Source: JBQTHI01 sp052390035 (GTDB lineage: Bacteria; Actinomycetota; Acidimicrobiia; Spongiisociales; ZC4RG35). Taken from it: a stretch of DNA of 49,675 nucleotides. Shown here piece after piece: positions 1-7,944 of this stretch. Where the stretch lies: contig JBQTHI010000060.1 of assembly GCA_052390035.1 (NCBI GenBank), positions 1 to 49,675 of the forward strand, written 5' to 3'. The position numbers were made by a program, and so were the translations under genes. Below the pieces are notes generated by a model, which was not told the origin of the DNA, searched no databases, and was given only the letters and a program-made list of their open reading frames with translations. The number at the start of each line of letters is the position of its first letter. The stretch's first letter is position 1.

Positions 1-184
1 GGTGGGAGGCTGCCCGGCGTCGATAGGCGAGGGCACCGAGGATCAGGGCGGCGAGGATCGAGCGGACCTGGGCGGTGTTGCCGGGCGGAAACGAGGCCAG
101 CAGATCGGCCGAAACGGCCCCGTTAACTCCAAAGAGAAGCGAGGCAAGAGCGGTTAGCCAGATACCCCGTGAACTGGCTTTCAC
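1..184 (-). CDS. EamA-like (DMT superfamily) permease, N-terminal fragment
   Basis: This minus-strand reading frame runs off the left edge and encodes the first 61 residues of a membrane protein. It begins with GTG at 184, and an in-frame TAA lies two codons upstream, so GTG is the earliest possible start. The start reads VKASSRGIWLTALASLLFGV, followed by a polar stretch and a second hydrophobic segment ending in YRRRAA. One helix with a GxN motif, then a second helix capped by arginines, is the usual opening of EamA drug/metabolite transporters. The substrate cannot be told. Only the N-terminus is visible, so the family call is tentative. Confidence 0.55.
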   Translation of the reverse strand, partial: MKASSRGIWLTALASLLFGVNGAVSADLLASFPPGNTAQVRSILAALILGALAYRRRAASH

Positions 185-238
185 GCCTTAACAGTGCCAA
201 GCCGGAGTATTCGCCGCACTACGCCCCGCTCTGGGTTG

Positions 239-721
239 CTACCCGAATCGAGCGCCGGCGGCTACCTGACCCTCGCTGAGGACGCGGGCATAGACCCGCG
301 AGGAGCCAGGGTGCTGGCGCTGGCCCATCCTGGTGAAGTCGCCATCGACGAACCAGGCGGCATTCTTTTCGCAGGGCGTGGTGTAGCCGGTGACTTCGAT
401 CTCGACCCGGTCACCAATCCACCAGCGGGTGCCGGGACGTACCGTGCTCCAGTCGACACCGCTGACGGTGATGTTCTCGCCGGCGGCACCCGGAAAGATG
501 GGATGGCCTTCCAACCGAAGGGCTTCAATCACATCGAGCGAGAAGAGACACAGGGCTCGCTCGGGCCCGCCGTGAAACCGTCGGTCGTGATGGTTATCAC
601 CCTCCAGACCCATGAACAAGACCCGGGCGTCGGCGACCGGTAGCTTGGGCACTCCTCCCCGAGAGCTGTTCACCTGGACGACCGCGCCCAACGAGGGCAA
701 TCCGTCAGCTCTGGTGGTCAT
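239..721 (-). CDS. MOSC domain protein (YiiM-like)
   Basis: A 160-residue single-domain MOSC protein. MOSC domains bind molybdenum cofactor or carry sulfur on a conserved cysteine. Visible hallmarks are GLEGDNHHDRRFHGG (about 38-52), the GAAGENITVSG segment (about 78-88), a GDRVEIEVTGYTTPC stretch, and the conserved cysteine at residue 117. The HGG-type motif resembles the YiiM branch, which includes an N-hydroxylated base reductase. The ATG at 721 lies inside the 3' end of the upstream aminotransferase gene (17-base overlap), so the two are probably co-transcribed and translationally coupled. Given that partner, it may act as the MOSC half of a molybdenum cofactor sulfurase-like system; that role is inference. 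Confidence 0.85.
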   Translation of the reverse strand: MTTRADGLPSLGAVVQVNSSRGGVPKLPVADARVLFMGLEGDNHHDRRFHGGPERALCLFSLDVIEALRLEGHPIFPGAAGENITVSGVDWSTVRPGTRWWIGDRVEIEVTGYTTPCEKNAAWFVDGDFTRMGQRQHPGSSRVYARVLSEGQVAAGARFG

Positions 722-2390
722 GAACCATTATCTCGTTGGGCAGCGGGAACCAGCGGAGCGCCTCGGCATCTTCGTCTAGTAGATCTTCCACGGCGTCTTC
801 CACCGAGGCCGTGGTGGCGAACAGCTCGTGGGCGGCTGCCAGGTAATCGGCGAATCGGTCGTCAGCTGCCGTCATCGGCTCCCCGGGGTGAGTGAGCCCA
901 CCCTCTCCATATCCCACCTCAAACAAGGTGAGAGGCGGGCGAGCCAGCCCGAGCCGGTGTCTCCACAAGGCGGTGGAGGGCTCGAAGCGGTAGTGGGGAA
1001 GAAGCCGCCACCCGTGGTCCGCAACCAGATTTACGGCCTCGACGATGTAGGCGAACTCTTCCTCGGAGATGAAGTAGTTGAAATTGACCCTCACCCATCC
1101 CGGTTTGACCACTTCGCAGCCCTTGCCGACCTGGTCTTCGATGCGGTGGCTGGTGGCGAGATCGATTCCCAACAGCCGGTGCCCGTAGGGCCCCGCACAG
1201 GAACATCCACCTCGAGCCTGGATCCCGAAGAGGTCGTTGAGCAGTGCGACGGCATAGTTGTGATGGAGGTATCGCTCCCCAAAACGGACGACAAACGAGA
1301 CGATCGAAAGGCGCTCGGCATCGGGGTTGCCGAGGATGCGGATGTTGGGATTCTGTCGCCAGGCTGCAATGGCCCGGCGGATGAAGTCTTCCTCCCGTCC
1401 TCGAATCTCGGCCACTCCTACTGCCTCTTTGAGTTGAAAGACCAGACCCGCCCGGATCGCCTCGATGATCGCCGGGGTGCCGCCTTCCTCCCGGTGTTCG
1501 GGGTCGGCCAGATAATGGTGGAATCGCTCATTGACATAGGTCACAGTCCCGCCACCGGGCACCGAAGGAACCCGGTTGGAGAGAAGGTCCCTTCTCGCTA
1601 CCAACACTCCCGGTGTGCCCGGGCCGCCGATGAACTTGTGGGGCGAAATAAAGACCGCGTCCTTGTAATCGAGGTTGCCGTTTTCGTTCGATCGCATGTC
1701 GATCCCCACGTAGGGGGCGGCGGCGGCGAAGTCCCAGAAGGACAGCGCGCCGTAGCGATGGAGCAGGGTCGAAACCGCCGAGGTGTCGGTGATGATCCCA
1801 GTTACGTTGGAGGCGGCCGAAAAGGAGCCGATGCGAAGCGGCCTGGTGGAGAACTCCATCAATCGTCTTTCGAGATCGCCCAAGTCGACATGACCGTCAG
1901 CATCTTCAAGGATCTCGACGACGTCGGCGATCGACTCGCGCCACGGCAACTCGTTGGAATGATGTTCGTAGGGGCCGACAAATACGACCGGCCGCTCATC
2001 GGTGGGAATGGCGGCGGAGAAGCCATATCGTTCGTCGAGTTCAGCCGGAATCCGAATGCCGAGGATGGTTATGAGGCGGTCGATGGCGCCGGTCGAGCCT
2101 GATCCCGCAAAGATCACCGCGTGTTCGTCACCGCCACCGACCGTCTGGCGAATGATCTTCCGGGCATCCTCCCGGAAGCGGGTGGTTTGCAGCCCGGTTC
2201 CGGAGGTCTCGGTATGGGTGTTGGCGTACAGCGGCAGGACTCTCTCGCAGATGAAGTCTTCGATGAACGAGAGCGATCGGCCCGACGCGGTGTAATCGGC
2301 ATAGGTGACCCGTCGCTTACCGAACGGAGTGAGGACCGCGGTGTCCCGTCCGATGACCGAGGACCGGATCGTCTCGATGAGGTCGGCCAT
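705..2390 (-). CDS. Class V aminotransferase / cysteine desulfurase-like PLP enzyme
   Basis: A 561-residue fold-type I PLP enzyme. The PLP lysine is K252 in FISPHKFIGGPGTPG, preceded by the WDFAAAAPYVGID cofactor-binding segment (about 219-231). An RGGCSCAGPYGHRL loop (about 393-406) supplies Cys396 and Cys398 where desulfurases carry the sulfur-accepting cysteine; it resembles the RxGCxC loop of eukaryotic molybdenum cofactor sulfurases. The protein is about 150 residues longer than SufS/NifS, with the excess at the C-terminus. It overlaps the MOSC gene by 17 bases, which supports a shared pathway. The ATG at 2390 has a TAGCCT box 9 bases upstream and no Shine-Dalgarno sequence. Desulfurase activity is likely but not proved; other class V reactions are possible. 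Confidence 0.8.
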   Translation of the reverse strand: MADLIETIRSSVIGRDTAVLTPFGKRRVTYADYTASGRSLSFIEDFICERVLPLYANTHTETSGTGLQTTRFREDARKIIRQTVGGGDEHAVIFAGSGSTGAIDRLITILGIRIPAELDERYGFSAAIPTDERPVVFVGPYEHHSNELPWRESIADVVEILEDADGHVDLGDLERRLMEFSTRPLRIGSFSAASNVTGIITDTSAVSTLLHRYGALSFWDFAAAAPYVGIDMRSNENGNLDYKDAVFISPHKFIGGPGTPGVLVARRDLLSNRVPSVPGGGTVTYVNERFHHYLADPEHREEGGTPAIIEAIRAGLVFQLKEAVGVAEIRGREEDFIRRAIAAWRQNPNIRILGNPDAERLSIVSFVVRFGERYLHHNYAVALLNDLFGIQARGGCSCAGPYGHRLLGIDLATSHRIEDQVGKGCEVVKPGWVRVNFNYFISEEEFAYIVEAVNLVADHGWRLLPHYRFEPSTALWRHRLGLARPPLTLFEVGYGEGGLTHPGEPMTAADDRFADYLAAAHELFATTASVEDAVEDLLDEDAEALRWFPLPNEIMVHDHQS

Positions 2391-2399
2391 GGACCGATC

Positions 2400-2426
2400 A
2401 GGCTACTGGCGAAAAGGGGATACAGT
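2400..2426. promoter_or_regulatory. Back-to-back divergent -10 boxes
   Basis: Only 45 bases separate the divergent starts at 2390 and 2436. The minus strand has TAGCCT at 2405-2400, 9 bases from its ATG. The plus strand has TACAGT at 2421-2426, 9 bases from its ATG. Both would give leaderless or nearly leaderless mRNAs. No convincing -35 boxes were seen. Confidence 0.4.
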
Positions 2427-2435
2427 GCGCCCCCG

Positions 2436-3968
2436 ATGTCTCGTCCACAGGTCCAAATGACCCACCGCCAGATCCTGGTGGTGCTCAGCGGGCTCATGCT
2501 CGGTCTGTTCCTCGCCGCCCTCGATCAGACGATCGTCGCCACTGCCCTTCCCACCATCGTCGGAGAGTTGGGAGGCCTGGAGCACCTCTCCTGGGTAGTG
2601 ACCGCATACTTGCTCGCCTCCACCGTGACCGCTCCTCTTTACGGAAAGATCTCGGACCTGTACGGGAGGAAGGTGGTCTTTCAAACCGCCATCGTGCTGT
2701 TCCTGGTCGGGTCGGCCGTTTGCGGTCTATCCCAGAACATGGCTCAGCTCATAATCTTCCGCGGGCTCCAGGGCCTCGGTGCCGGCGGCCTGATGGTGAT
2801 GGCATTCACCATCATTGGCGATGTGGTCTCACCTCGAGAGAGGGGTCGATACCAGGGCTACTTCGGGGCCGTCTTCGCCATGGCTAGCATCGCCGGTCCC
2901 CTCCTTGGCGGCTGGCTGGTCGACAACGCCGATTGGCGTTGGGTCTTCTACATCAACATCCCGATCGGTCTGATTGCCCTCTTCGTCACCGGCACCGTCC
3001 TCAACCTGGACTTCCATCGCCACGAGCACAAGATCGATTATGCGGGGGCGGCGCTGCTCGTGGCCGGGGTCAGCTCCATCCTGCTGGTCACCGTCTGGGG
3101 CGGAACCCAGTACGAATGGAGTTCACCGCTCATCATTGGACTCGCCCTATTTGGTGGTGTGATGATCGGGCTATTTCTGTGGTGGGAGGCTCGCACCGAA
3201 GAGCCCATCCTCCCCCTTCGCCTCTTCTCCGACCGGACCTTCAGCCTTTCATCGGCTGCCGGGTTCATTGTCGGAGTCGGCATGTTTGGGGGCATCGTCT
3301 TCTTGCCGCTCTTTCTGCAGATCGTCGTTGGTGCCAGCGCGACGAACTCCGGCCTCCTCCTGCTGCCGATGATGGCGGGGATCATTGCCACCTCGGTGGG
3401 CGGAGGACGCATCATTACCCGCACCGGCCAGTACAAGCGTTACCCGGTAATCGGTGCCGTGTTGTCGACCATCGCTCTCTACCTACTTTCGACCATGGAG
3501 GTGGGGACGAACCTGCTCACCGTCTCGATCTACATGCTGGTGCTCGGTGCCGGTCTGGGGTTGATCATGCAGGTACTGGTGCTGGCCGTGCAGAACGCGG
3601 TGGACCCCCGCGACATGGGAGTGGCGACCTCGTCATCGACCTTCTTCCGCTCGCTCGGCGGATCGATTGGGACTGCCCTCTTCGGTGCCATCTTCACCAG
3701 CCGACTGACCGCCGGGCTGGCCGGTCTTGGCGCCGGTCTTGGCGGCCCCGCCGGCAGCGGCGAGGGCTTGGTTCGGAGCCCCCAAGCCGTCGCTGCCCTT
3801 CCCCCCGAGGTCAAGGCGAGGGTTATCGAGGCAGTAGCTCAGGGGGTGGATTCGGTGTTCATTACAGCCGTTCCCTTCATGGTGCTGGCGTTCTTCCTCG
3901 TGCTCAATTTGCCCGAATTGCCGCTACGGGAGCACGCCCACGTGGGTTCGGTCCAGCTCGAGGGCTAG
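2436..3968 (+). CDS. MFS transporter, DHA2 (14-helix) drug:proton antiporter family
   Basis: A 510-residue inner-membrane exporter. The first helix carries LFLAALDQTIVATALPTIVG, the DHA2 family signature, and YLLASTVTAPLYGKISDLYG followed by RKVVFQ is the MFS motif A loop. SPRERGRYQGYFGAVFAMAS and the following AGPLLGGWL are the antiporter motif C region. Regular hydrophobic segments continue to the C-terminus, consistent with 14 helices. The frame stays open upstream to 2121, but that stretch is antisense to the aminotransferase gene and looks like shadow sequence, so ATG 2436 is chosen; ATG 2457 (MTHRQ) is an alternative. It likely exports hydrophobic drugs or metabolites; the substrate is unknown. 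Its 3' end overlaps the convergent protease gene by 4 bases. Confidence 0.9.
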   Translation: MSRPQVQMTHRQILVVLSGLMLGLFLAALDQTIVATALPTIVGELGGLEHLSWVVTAYLLASTVTAPLYGKISDLYGRKVVFQTAIVLFLVGSAVCGLSQNMAQLIIFRGLQGLGAGGLMVMAFTIIGDVVSPRERGRYQGYFGAVFAMASIAGPLLGGWLVDNADWRWVFYINIPIGLIALFVTGTVLNLDFHRHEHKIDYAGAALLVAGVSSILLVTVWGGTQYEWSSPLIIGLALFGGVMIGLFLWWEARTEEPILPLRLFSDRTFSLSSAAGFIVGVGMFGGIVFLPLFLQIVVGASATNSGLLLLPMMAGIIATSVGGGRIITRTGQYKRYPVIGAVLSTIALYLLSTMEVGTNLLTVSIYMLVLGAGLGLIMQVLVLAVQNAVDPRDMGVATSSSTFFRSLGGSIGTALFGAIFTSRLTAGLAGLGAGLGGPAGSGEGLVRSPQAVAALPPEVKARVIEAVAQGVDSVFITAVPFMVLAFFLVLNLPELPLREHAHVGSVQLEG

Positions 3969-4708
3969 TTGGTTTGAGCGGGGGGCTGGGGGATCGTCGG
4001 AGGCTCCGAATCGACCCGAGGAGCGCGGGTAGCCATCAACGTCTGTACCGAGAACAGCATGAGGATCACCGCTCCGATCCGAAAGCCACGGGTGAACAGG
4101 AACCACGCCGCCCCGACGGCGATGACCAGCCCCAATACCCCGGCGATTCGACGGCCACGGCCCGGCCACCAGCGATCGAGCAGCTCGGCCATGATGTGCC
4201 ATCCATCGAGGCCTCCGATCGGCAACCAGTTGACCAGCCCCCACGCCATGGTCACCCAGATGAATGCCCCTATGAAGAAGATCAACCACCGACCCTGGTC
4301 GGCGGCGGTCCCGAGGAAGACCCGGAACGGGGTGGGGATCAGGTTCGCCGCATTCTGACCTAACAGCCCTACCCGGACCAAGCCGAACAATGCTCCGGCT
4401 ACCACAAAACCGAGCCCGGCCCCGGCGGCGGCGATCCCGATTCGACGCTTCCAGGTGATGCGGCGACCCGGGTCTGCCCAGGCGGTGGCGCCCCCCAACC
4501 CGTGGAGGGTGATCCCCTGCACCACTCCTCCCCATTTGCGGACGGTGAGGGCATGCCCGAGCTCATGAACCATGATCGAAACGAAGGCGGCCGCCACCCA
4601 GGCAGCGCTGCCCTGCCAGCCGAGGCGCGCATCAAGTAACAGCAGGCCGAGGATCAGGAATGTGGGGCTGATGGTTACCGGGAAGCCGAGGAGCCGGAAG
4701 GTAAACAT
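3965..4708 (-). CDS. Site-2 protease family M50 membrane metalloprotease
   Basis: A 247-residue polytopic membrane protein of the M50 zinc protease family, which cuts substrates within the membrane plane. The zinc motif HELGH is at residues 48-52 and the second motif NWLPIGGLDGW (160-170) supplies Asn160 and Asp168. Three to four further hydrophobic segments surround these. There is no PDZ or CBS domain, so it belongs to the compact M50 type. The cytoplasmic tail is short and proline-rich (EPPTIPQPPAQ). The substrate is unknown; a DHA2 exporter converges on it. A TAGCCT box (4723-4718) lies 9 bases before the ATG, suggesting a leaderless transcript. Confidence 0.9.
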   Translation of the reverse strand: MFTFRLLGFPVTISPTFLILGLLLLDARLGWQGSAAWVAAAFVSIMVHELGHALTVRKWGGVVQGITLHGLGGATAWADPGRRITWKRRIGIAAAGAGLGFVVAGALFGLVRVGLLGQNAANLIPTPFRVFLGTAADQGRWLIFFIGAFIWVTMAWGLVNWLPIGGLDGWHIMAELLDRWWPGRGRRIAGVLGLVIAVGAAWFLFTRGFRIGAVILMLFSVQTLMATRAPRVDSEPPTIPQPPAQTN

Positions 4709-4717
4709 CGAAAGACC

Positions 4718-4723
4718 AGGCTA
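4718..4723 (-). promoter_or_regulatory. Putative leaderless -10 box for the M50 protease gene
   Basis: Minus-strand TAGCCT, 9 bases before the ATG at 4708; identical in sequence and spacing to the box in front of the gene starting at 2390. No Shine-Dalgarno sequence is present. Confidence 0.35.
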
Positions 4724-4810
4724 TCTGCTCAATCTGCTGCTCTGCTTCACCGAACCCAGGGCTCCACCCAATGAAATCATTGACTGGAACCCGGGGTTCG
4801 CCGGTTCTGG

Positions 4811-4839
4811 TCGACTTTGCCCGACCGCGCCGATAGGTT
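4811..4839 (+). promoter_or_regulatory. Putative promoter for the LigD-type polymerase gene
   Basis: TCGACT (4811-4816), a 17-base spacer, then TAGGTT (4834-4839). The ATG at 4846 follows after 6 bases, so transcription would start at or next to the start codon. Confidence 0.4.
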
Positions 4840-4845
4840 GCGGTG

Positions 4846-6237
4846 ATGGCATCGACCCGAAGCGACGAGACCAGTGTCGAGATGGGTGGGGAGTCCGTAC
4901 GGATCACCAGCCCCGGCAAGCTGATCTTCCCCCGGCAGGGTTGGACGAAGCTCGACGTGGTCAAACATTTCCTGACCGTGGCGGAGGGTGCCCTCCGAGG
5001 GATCTACGGGCGGCCAACGATGCTCAAGAGATACCTGGAGAATGTCGACGTCCCGCCGGTTTATCACAAACGGGCCGAGGTCAACACTCCGTTCGAGACG
5101 GTGTCGATCAGGTTCCCCTCCCAGCGCCCGGGAGTGATGAACGTCCCCCGAACCCAGGCCGACGTGATCCGCCTGGCGCAGAGGGGCTGTCTCGACTTCC
5201 ACCCGTGGCCGGCGCGGGCCGAAGACACCGATCATCCTGACGAGCTGCGCATCGACCTCGATCCGACACCGGGTTACGACTTCGGCCATGTCCGCCGCGC
5301 CGCTCTTGCTGTCAGGGAGGTTCTCGACGAGGTGGGTCTGATCGGCTGGCCGAAGACCTCGGGCAGCAGGGGGATCCACATCCTGGTGCGGGTAAGACCC
5401 GAGTGGGACTTCTACCAATGCCGTCGCGCCGTGTTGGCTCTTGCACGGGAACTCGAACGACGCCACCCCGACCTCATTACCACCAAGTGGTGGAAAGAGG
5501 AACGCCGCGGGGTGTTCATCGACTTCAACCAGATGGCACGCGACAAGACGGTGTCATCCGCCTATGGGGTGAGACCTACCGGGTTCGTTTCCGCCCCGCT
5601 CCGCTGGGATGAGGTCCCGGAGGTGTCGATCGAGGACTTTCCCATGGACCGCTTCGCTGAACGCTACGCGTCGGTCGGCGATCTGACGGCGGGCATCGAC
5701 GAAGCCGCCGGGTGGCTGGAGCCGGTCCTCAAGTGGATTGACCGAGACGAGGACCAATACGGGCAAGGCGACGCCCCCTGGCCTCCGATGTATCCGAAGG
5801 TGACGGGCGAGCCGACCAGGGTGCAACCGTCCAAAAAGCGTGCTGTGGTCGGCAAGGACGTCGGCGGTGAGATCGGAGCGACCTTCACCATCGAGCAGTA
5901 CCTGGCGGACAAAGGCGAAAGGGCCCGCGGCTTTTGGAACGGGCTAGTGGCATTGACCCGCCGCTGCGGAGACTTTGAGTTCGCCGCCGGAAAGACTCGC
6001 AGCGGATTCATGTTGCGGGCCCGATTCGTGGTGGTCTACACCCTCAGTGATCGAGGCATCAGCTTCGGCCTATCGATGGCCACCCGCCGCGACCACTCCC
6101 GCTTTCGAAAGATCGAACAGGTCGGGGTACACGAGTTCTTCCACCATGTCAGAGTCGACGAACTCGACCAACTCGATCATGAGTTGGGGGATTTGATCTG
6201 TCTCGCCTACCAATGGGGTCAGGTGGGCGCCAAGTAG
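4846..6237 (+). CDS. LigD-type primase-polymerase (NHEJ) with extra C-terminal domain
   Basis: A 463-residue stand-alone version of the LigD polymerase domain, an archaeo-eukaryotic primase-fold enzyme that fills gaps in end joining. Family features run in order: PRQGWTKLDVVKHF, HKRAEVNTPFETV, CLDFHPWPAR, the catalytic ELRIDLDP (Asp137 and Asp139), KTSGSRGIHILV (170-181), and RGVFIDFNQMARDKT with a third acidic residue at Asp226. The polymerase ends near residue 300. A linker leads to about 115 further residues (350-463) that resemble DUF5655, including a KTRSGFMLRARFVVVYTL core; this fusion is unusual. A GTG (4843) directly precedes ATG 4846; ATG is preferred. LigC follows 54 bases downstream. 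No Ku gene is present in the window. Confidence 0.88.
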   Translation: MASTRSDETSVEMGGESVRITSPGKLIFPRQGWTKLDVVKHFLTVAEGALRGIYGRPTMLKRYLENVDVPPVYHKRAEVNTPFETVSIRFPSQRPGVMNVPRTQADVIRLAQRGCLDFHPWPARAEDTDHPDELRIDLDPTPGYDFGHVRRAALAVREVLDEVGLIGWPKTSGSRGIHILVRVRPEWDFYQCRRAVLALARELERRHPDLITTKWWKEERRGVFIDFNQMARDKTVSSAYGVRPTGFVSAPLRWDEVPEVSIEDFPMDRFAERYASVGDLTAGIDEAAGWLEPVLKWIDRDEDQYGQGDAPWPPMYPKVTGEPTRVQPSKKRAVVGKDVGGEIGATFTIEQYLADKGERARGFWNGLVALTRRCGDFEFAAGKTRSGFMLRARFVVVYTLSDRGISFGLSMATRRDHSRFRKIEQVGVHEFFHHVRVDELDQLDHELGDLICLAYQWGQVGAK

Positions 6238-6279
6238 CAGTGGTTTGGGCGAATTTGGGGGCGATGAACTGCGACAACC

Positions 6280-6285
6280 TAAGGT
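6280..6285 (+). promoter_or_regulatory. Putative leaderless -10 box for ligC
   Basis: TAAGGT, 6 bases before ATG 6292. It suggests the ligase can be transcribed separately from the polymerase gene just upstream. Confidence 0.35.
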
Positions 6286-6291
6286 TCGTGG

Positions 6292-7314
6292 ATGGACTGG
6301 CCGTTCTCCCCGCCGATCGAAACCATGGAAGCCAAAGTGATGGAAGGCTGGCCTTCGGGCGCCCACGCTTACGAGCCGAAGTGGGACGGGTTCCGGGCGG
6401 TTTCTTGGGGAGGCGACAAGCCGCGGCTCGATTCGCGCAACCAACGACCTTTGCTCCGCTACTTCCCGGAGCTAACCGAACCGTTGCAGCTACTGCCGCC
6501 CGGCACGGTCGTCGACGGGGAGATCGTGGTTGTGATCGGTGACGTCACCGACTTTGACGCCCTCTCCCAACGCATCCATCCCGCCGAGTCGCGGATCAAG
6601 CTGTTATCCGCAAAGACCCCTGCCCAGCTCGTTGCCTTTGATCTCCTGGCCGACAGAGGTGAAGATCTCCGCGGCAGGCCGTTTGGCGAACGGCGGTCAC
6701 GCCTGGAGGCCCTGGCTACCGAGCTCGAGTATCCGTGGAACCTGACCCCATCGACCAGAGATCAGACAGAGGCCCGGCGTTGGTTCGACGAGTTTGAAGC
6801 CGCCGGATGCGACGGCATCGTGGCTAAACCGCTGGCTCTGCCATACGCCCACGGTAAGCGAGCGATGGTCAAGATCAAACACCGGCGAACGGTCGACTGC
6901 GTGGTGGGCGGCTACCGGGAGCACAAGGAAGGCGGGAAGATCGGCTCGCTCCTCCTCGGCCTGTATAACGACGCCGGGGAACTCCATTTCATCGGGCACT
7001 GCTCAGGATTCGGCGACGTCGACCGAGCGGCCATCTTTAGGCGCTTCCAAGAGCTGAGATCGGACGCCTCGTTCGGAGATGAGGCGAGGACCCCCGGGGC
7101 GATCAGTCGCTGGACGGGCCAAAAGGACCTTTCCTGGACGCCGATCGATCCGGGGGTGGTAGTCGAGGTCAGCTATGACCAGCTGGAGGAAGGCCGGTTC
7201 CGCCATGCCACCCGCTTTCACCGCTGGCGACCAGACAAGGATCCCCACCAGTGCACCATGGATCAGCTGGAGCGCCCCGAGGGCATAGGTTTCTCAGAAG
7301 TTGTGGTTCATTGA
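6292..7314 (+). CDS. ligC: ATP-dependent DNA ligase, LigC type
   Basis: A 340-residue ATP-dependent ligase matching the length of mycobacterial LigC. The nucleotidyl-lysine is K30 in EPKWDGFR. Motif III-like VDGEIVV (74-80), motif IV DGIVAKP (174-180) and motif V MVKIKHRR (192-199) follow, and an OB-fold domain with KIGSLLLGLYNDAGEL and TRFHRWRPDKDP completes the core. It seals nicks and in mycobacteria serves as a back-up ligase in end joining and base-excision repair. The adjacent LigD-type polymerase gives the two-gene equivalent of parts of LigD. There is no phosphoesterase domain. The ATG start has an upstream TAAGGT box and no Shine-Dalgarno sequence. Confidence 0.92.
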   Translation: MDWPFSPPIETMEAKVMEGWPSGAHAYEPKWDGFRAVSWGGDKPRLDSRNQRPLLRYFPELTEPLQLLPPGTVVDGEIVVVIGDVTDFDALSQRIHPAESRIKLLSAKTPAQLVAFDLLADRGEDLRGRPFGERRSRLEALATELEYPWNLTPSTRDQTEARRWFDEFEAAGCDGIVAKPLALPYAHGKRAMVKIKHRRTVDCVVGGYREHKEGGKIGSLLLGLYNDAGELHFIGHCSGFGDVDRAAIFRRFQELRSDASFGDEARTPGAISRWTGQKDLSWTPIDPGVVVEVSYDQLEEGRFRHATRFHRWRPDKDPHQCTMDQLERPEGIGFSEVVVH

Positions 7315-7362
7315 GACCCGATGGGCATTTTTGCCGGGCGGGATTATGTCTTCCACCCTCTC

Positions 7363-7368
7363 TAGTCT
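7363..7368 (+). promoter_or_regulatory. Putative leaderless -10 box
   Basis: TAGTCT, 8 bases before ATG 7377; one of a recurring set in this window. Confidence 0.3.
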
Positions 7369-7376
7369 CATCTTCA

Positions 7377-7943
7377 ATGGCCATTGACATCGCCGGGTTT
7401 GTCGCCGACCTCAAGGACCATGCCATCGAGCATGGCTTCCACGTCCACGACGAACGCCACTTCATGGAAACCTATTCGCTTCGTCAGTCATGGGAGGTCG
7501 ATCTACATCCCGAGGATGCCTGTGGGGGACCTCTCGATCTTCATCTCAGCCTCGACGTCGAGCCGCGGGTGGTGCTCTCCCTCCAGGACCGCCTCGACGA
7601 GATGACCGAGGACTGGGAGGAGCCCGAGGACCTGTACCGACTCGATCTCTACTTCAACTGGCAGCTGCCCAGCCTGGCCGCCCCCCCCGACCTGCTGGTG
7701 GTGGGGACCGAACTCGCCGGAGTCGGGGGTGTGGAACTTCCGATCACGGTGGCGGCGGCCGAGTCGATCGCCGCCGTGACCGACCCCTCCGAACGCACTT
7801 TGCAGGTGGTCGGGAAGTGCCAGGTATCGCTGGTCGACCTGCTCATGGGGCGCGAGCAACTATGTGAGGAACTTGATCGAGCGAAGTCGGTTTCCGAATA
7901 TCTGCTGGAACGAGTCAGCGGCTGGACCGAGCAACCCACCTGA
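7377..7943 (+). CDS. Hypothetical acidic cytoplasmic protein
   Basis: A 188-residue protein I do not recognise. It has no signal peptide or membrane segment and is rich in Asp, Glu and Leu. It opens MAIDIAGFVADLKDHAIEHG and carries a DLHLSLDVEPRVVLSLQDRL segment and a DLYRLDLYFNWQLPSL segment that look like alternating beta strands and helices; the C-terminal third (about 150-185) is helical. The coding pattern is convincing, and the start is fixed by the TAGTCT box 8 bases upstream of ATG 7377; the frame remains open further upstream to 7251 but lacks family-like sequence. It converges on the DUF2461 gene with one base between stops. Function unknown. Confidence 0.7.
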   Translation: MAIDIAGFVADLKDHAIEHGFHVHDERHFMETYSLRQSWEVDLHPEDACGGPLDLHLSLDVEPRVVLSLQDRLDEMTEDWEEPEDLYRLDLYFNWQLPSLAAPPDLLVVGTELAGVGGVELPITVAAAESIAAVTDPSERTLQVVGKCQVSLVDLLMGREQLCEELDRAKSVSEYLLERVSGWTEQPT

Positions 7944-7944
7944 G

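Noticed and set aside
828..2102. A 424-codon open frame on the plus strand
   Set aside because: It is antisense to the class V aminotransferase, has no recognisable domain, and its composition is typical of a GC-rich shadow frame.
2121..2435. A possible 105-residue N-terminal extension of the DHA2 transporter
   Set aside because: It overlaps the aminotransferase gene on the other strand, and the family N-terminus begins just after ATG 2436.
2933..4363. A 476-codon open frame on the plus strand
   Set aside because: It shadows the transporter and protease genes and reads as His/Arg/Pro-rich low-complexity sequence.
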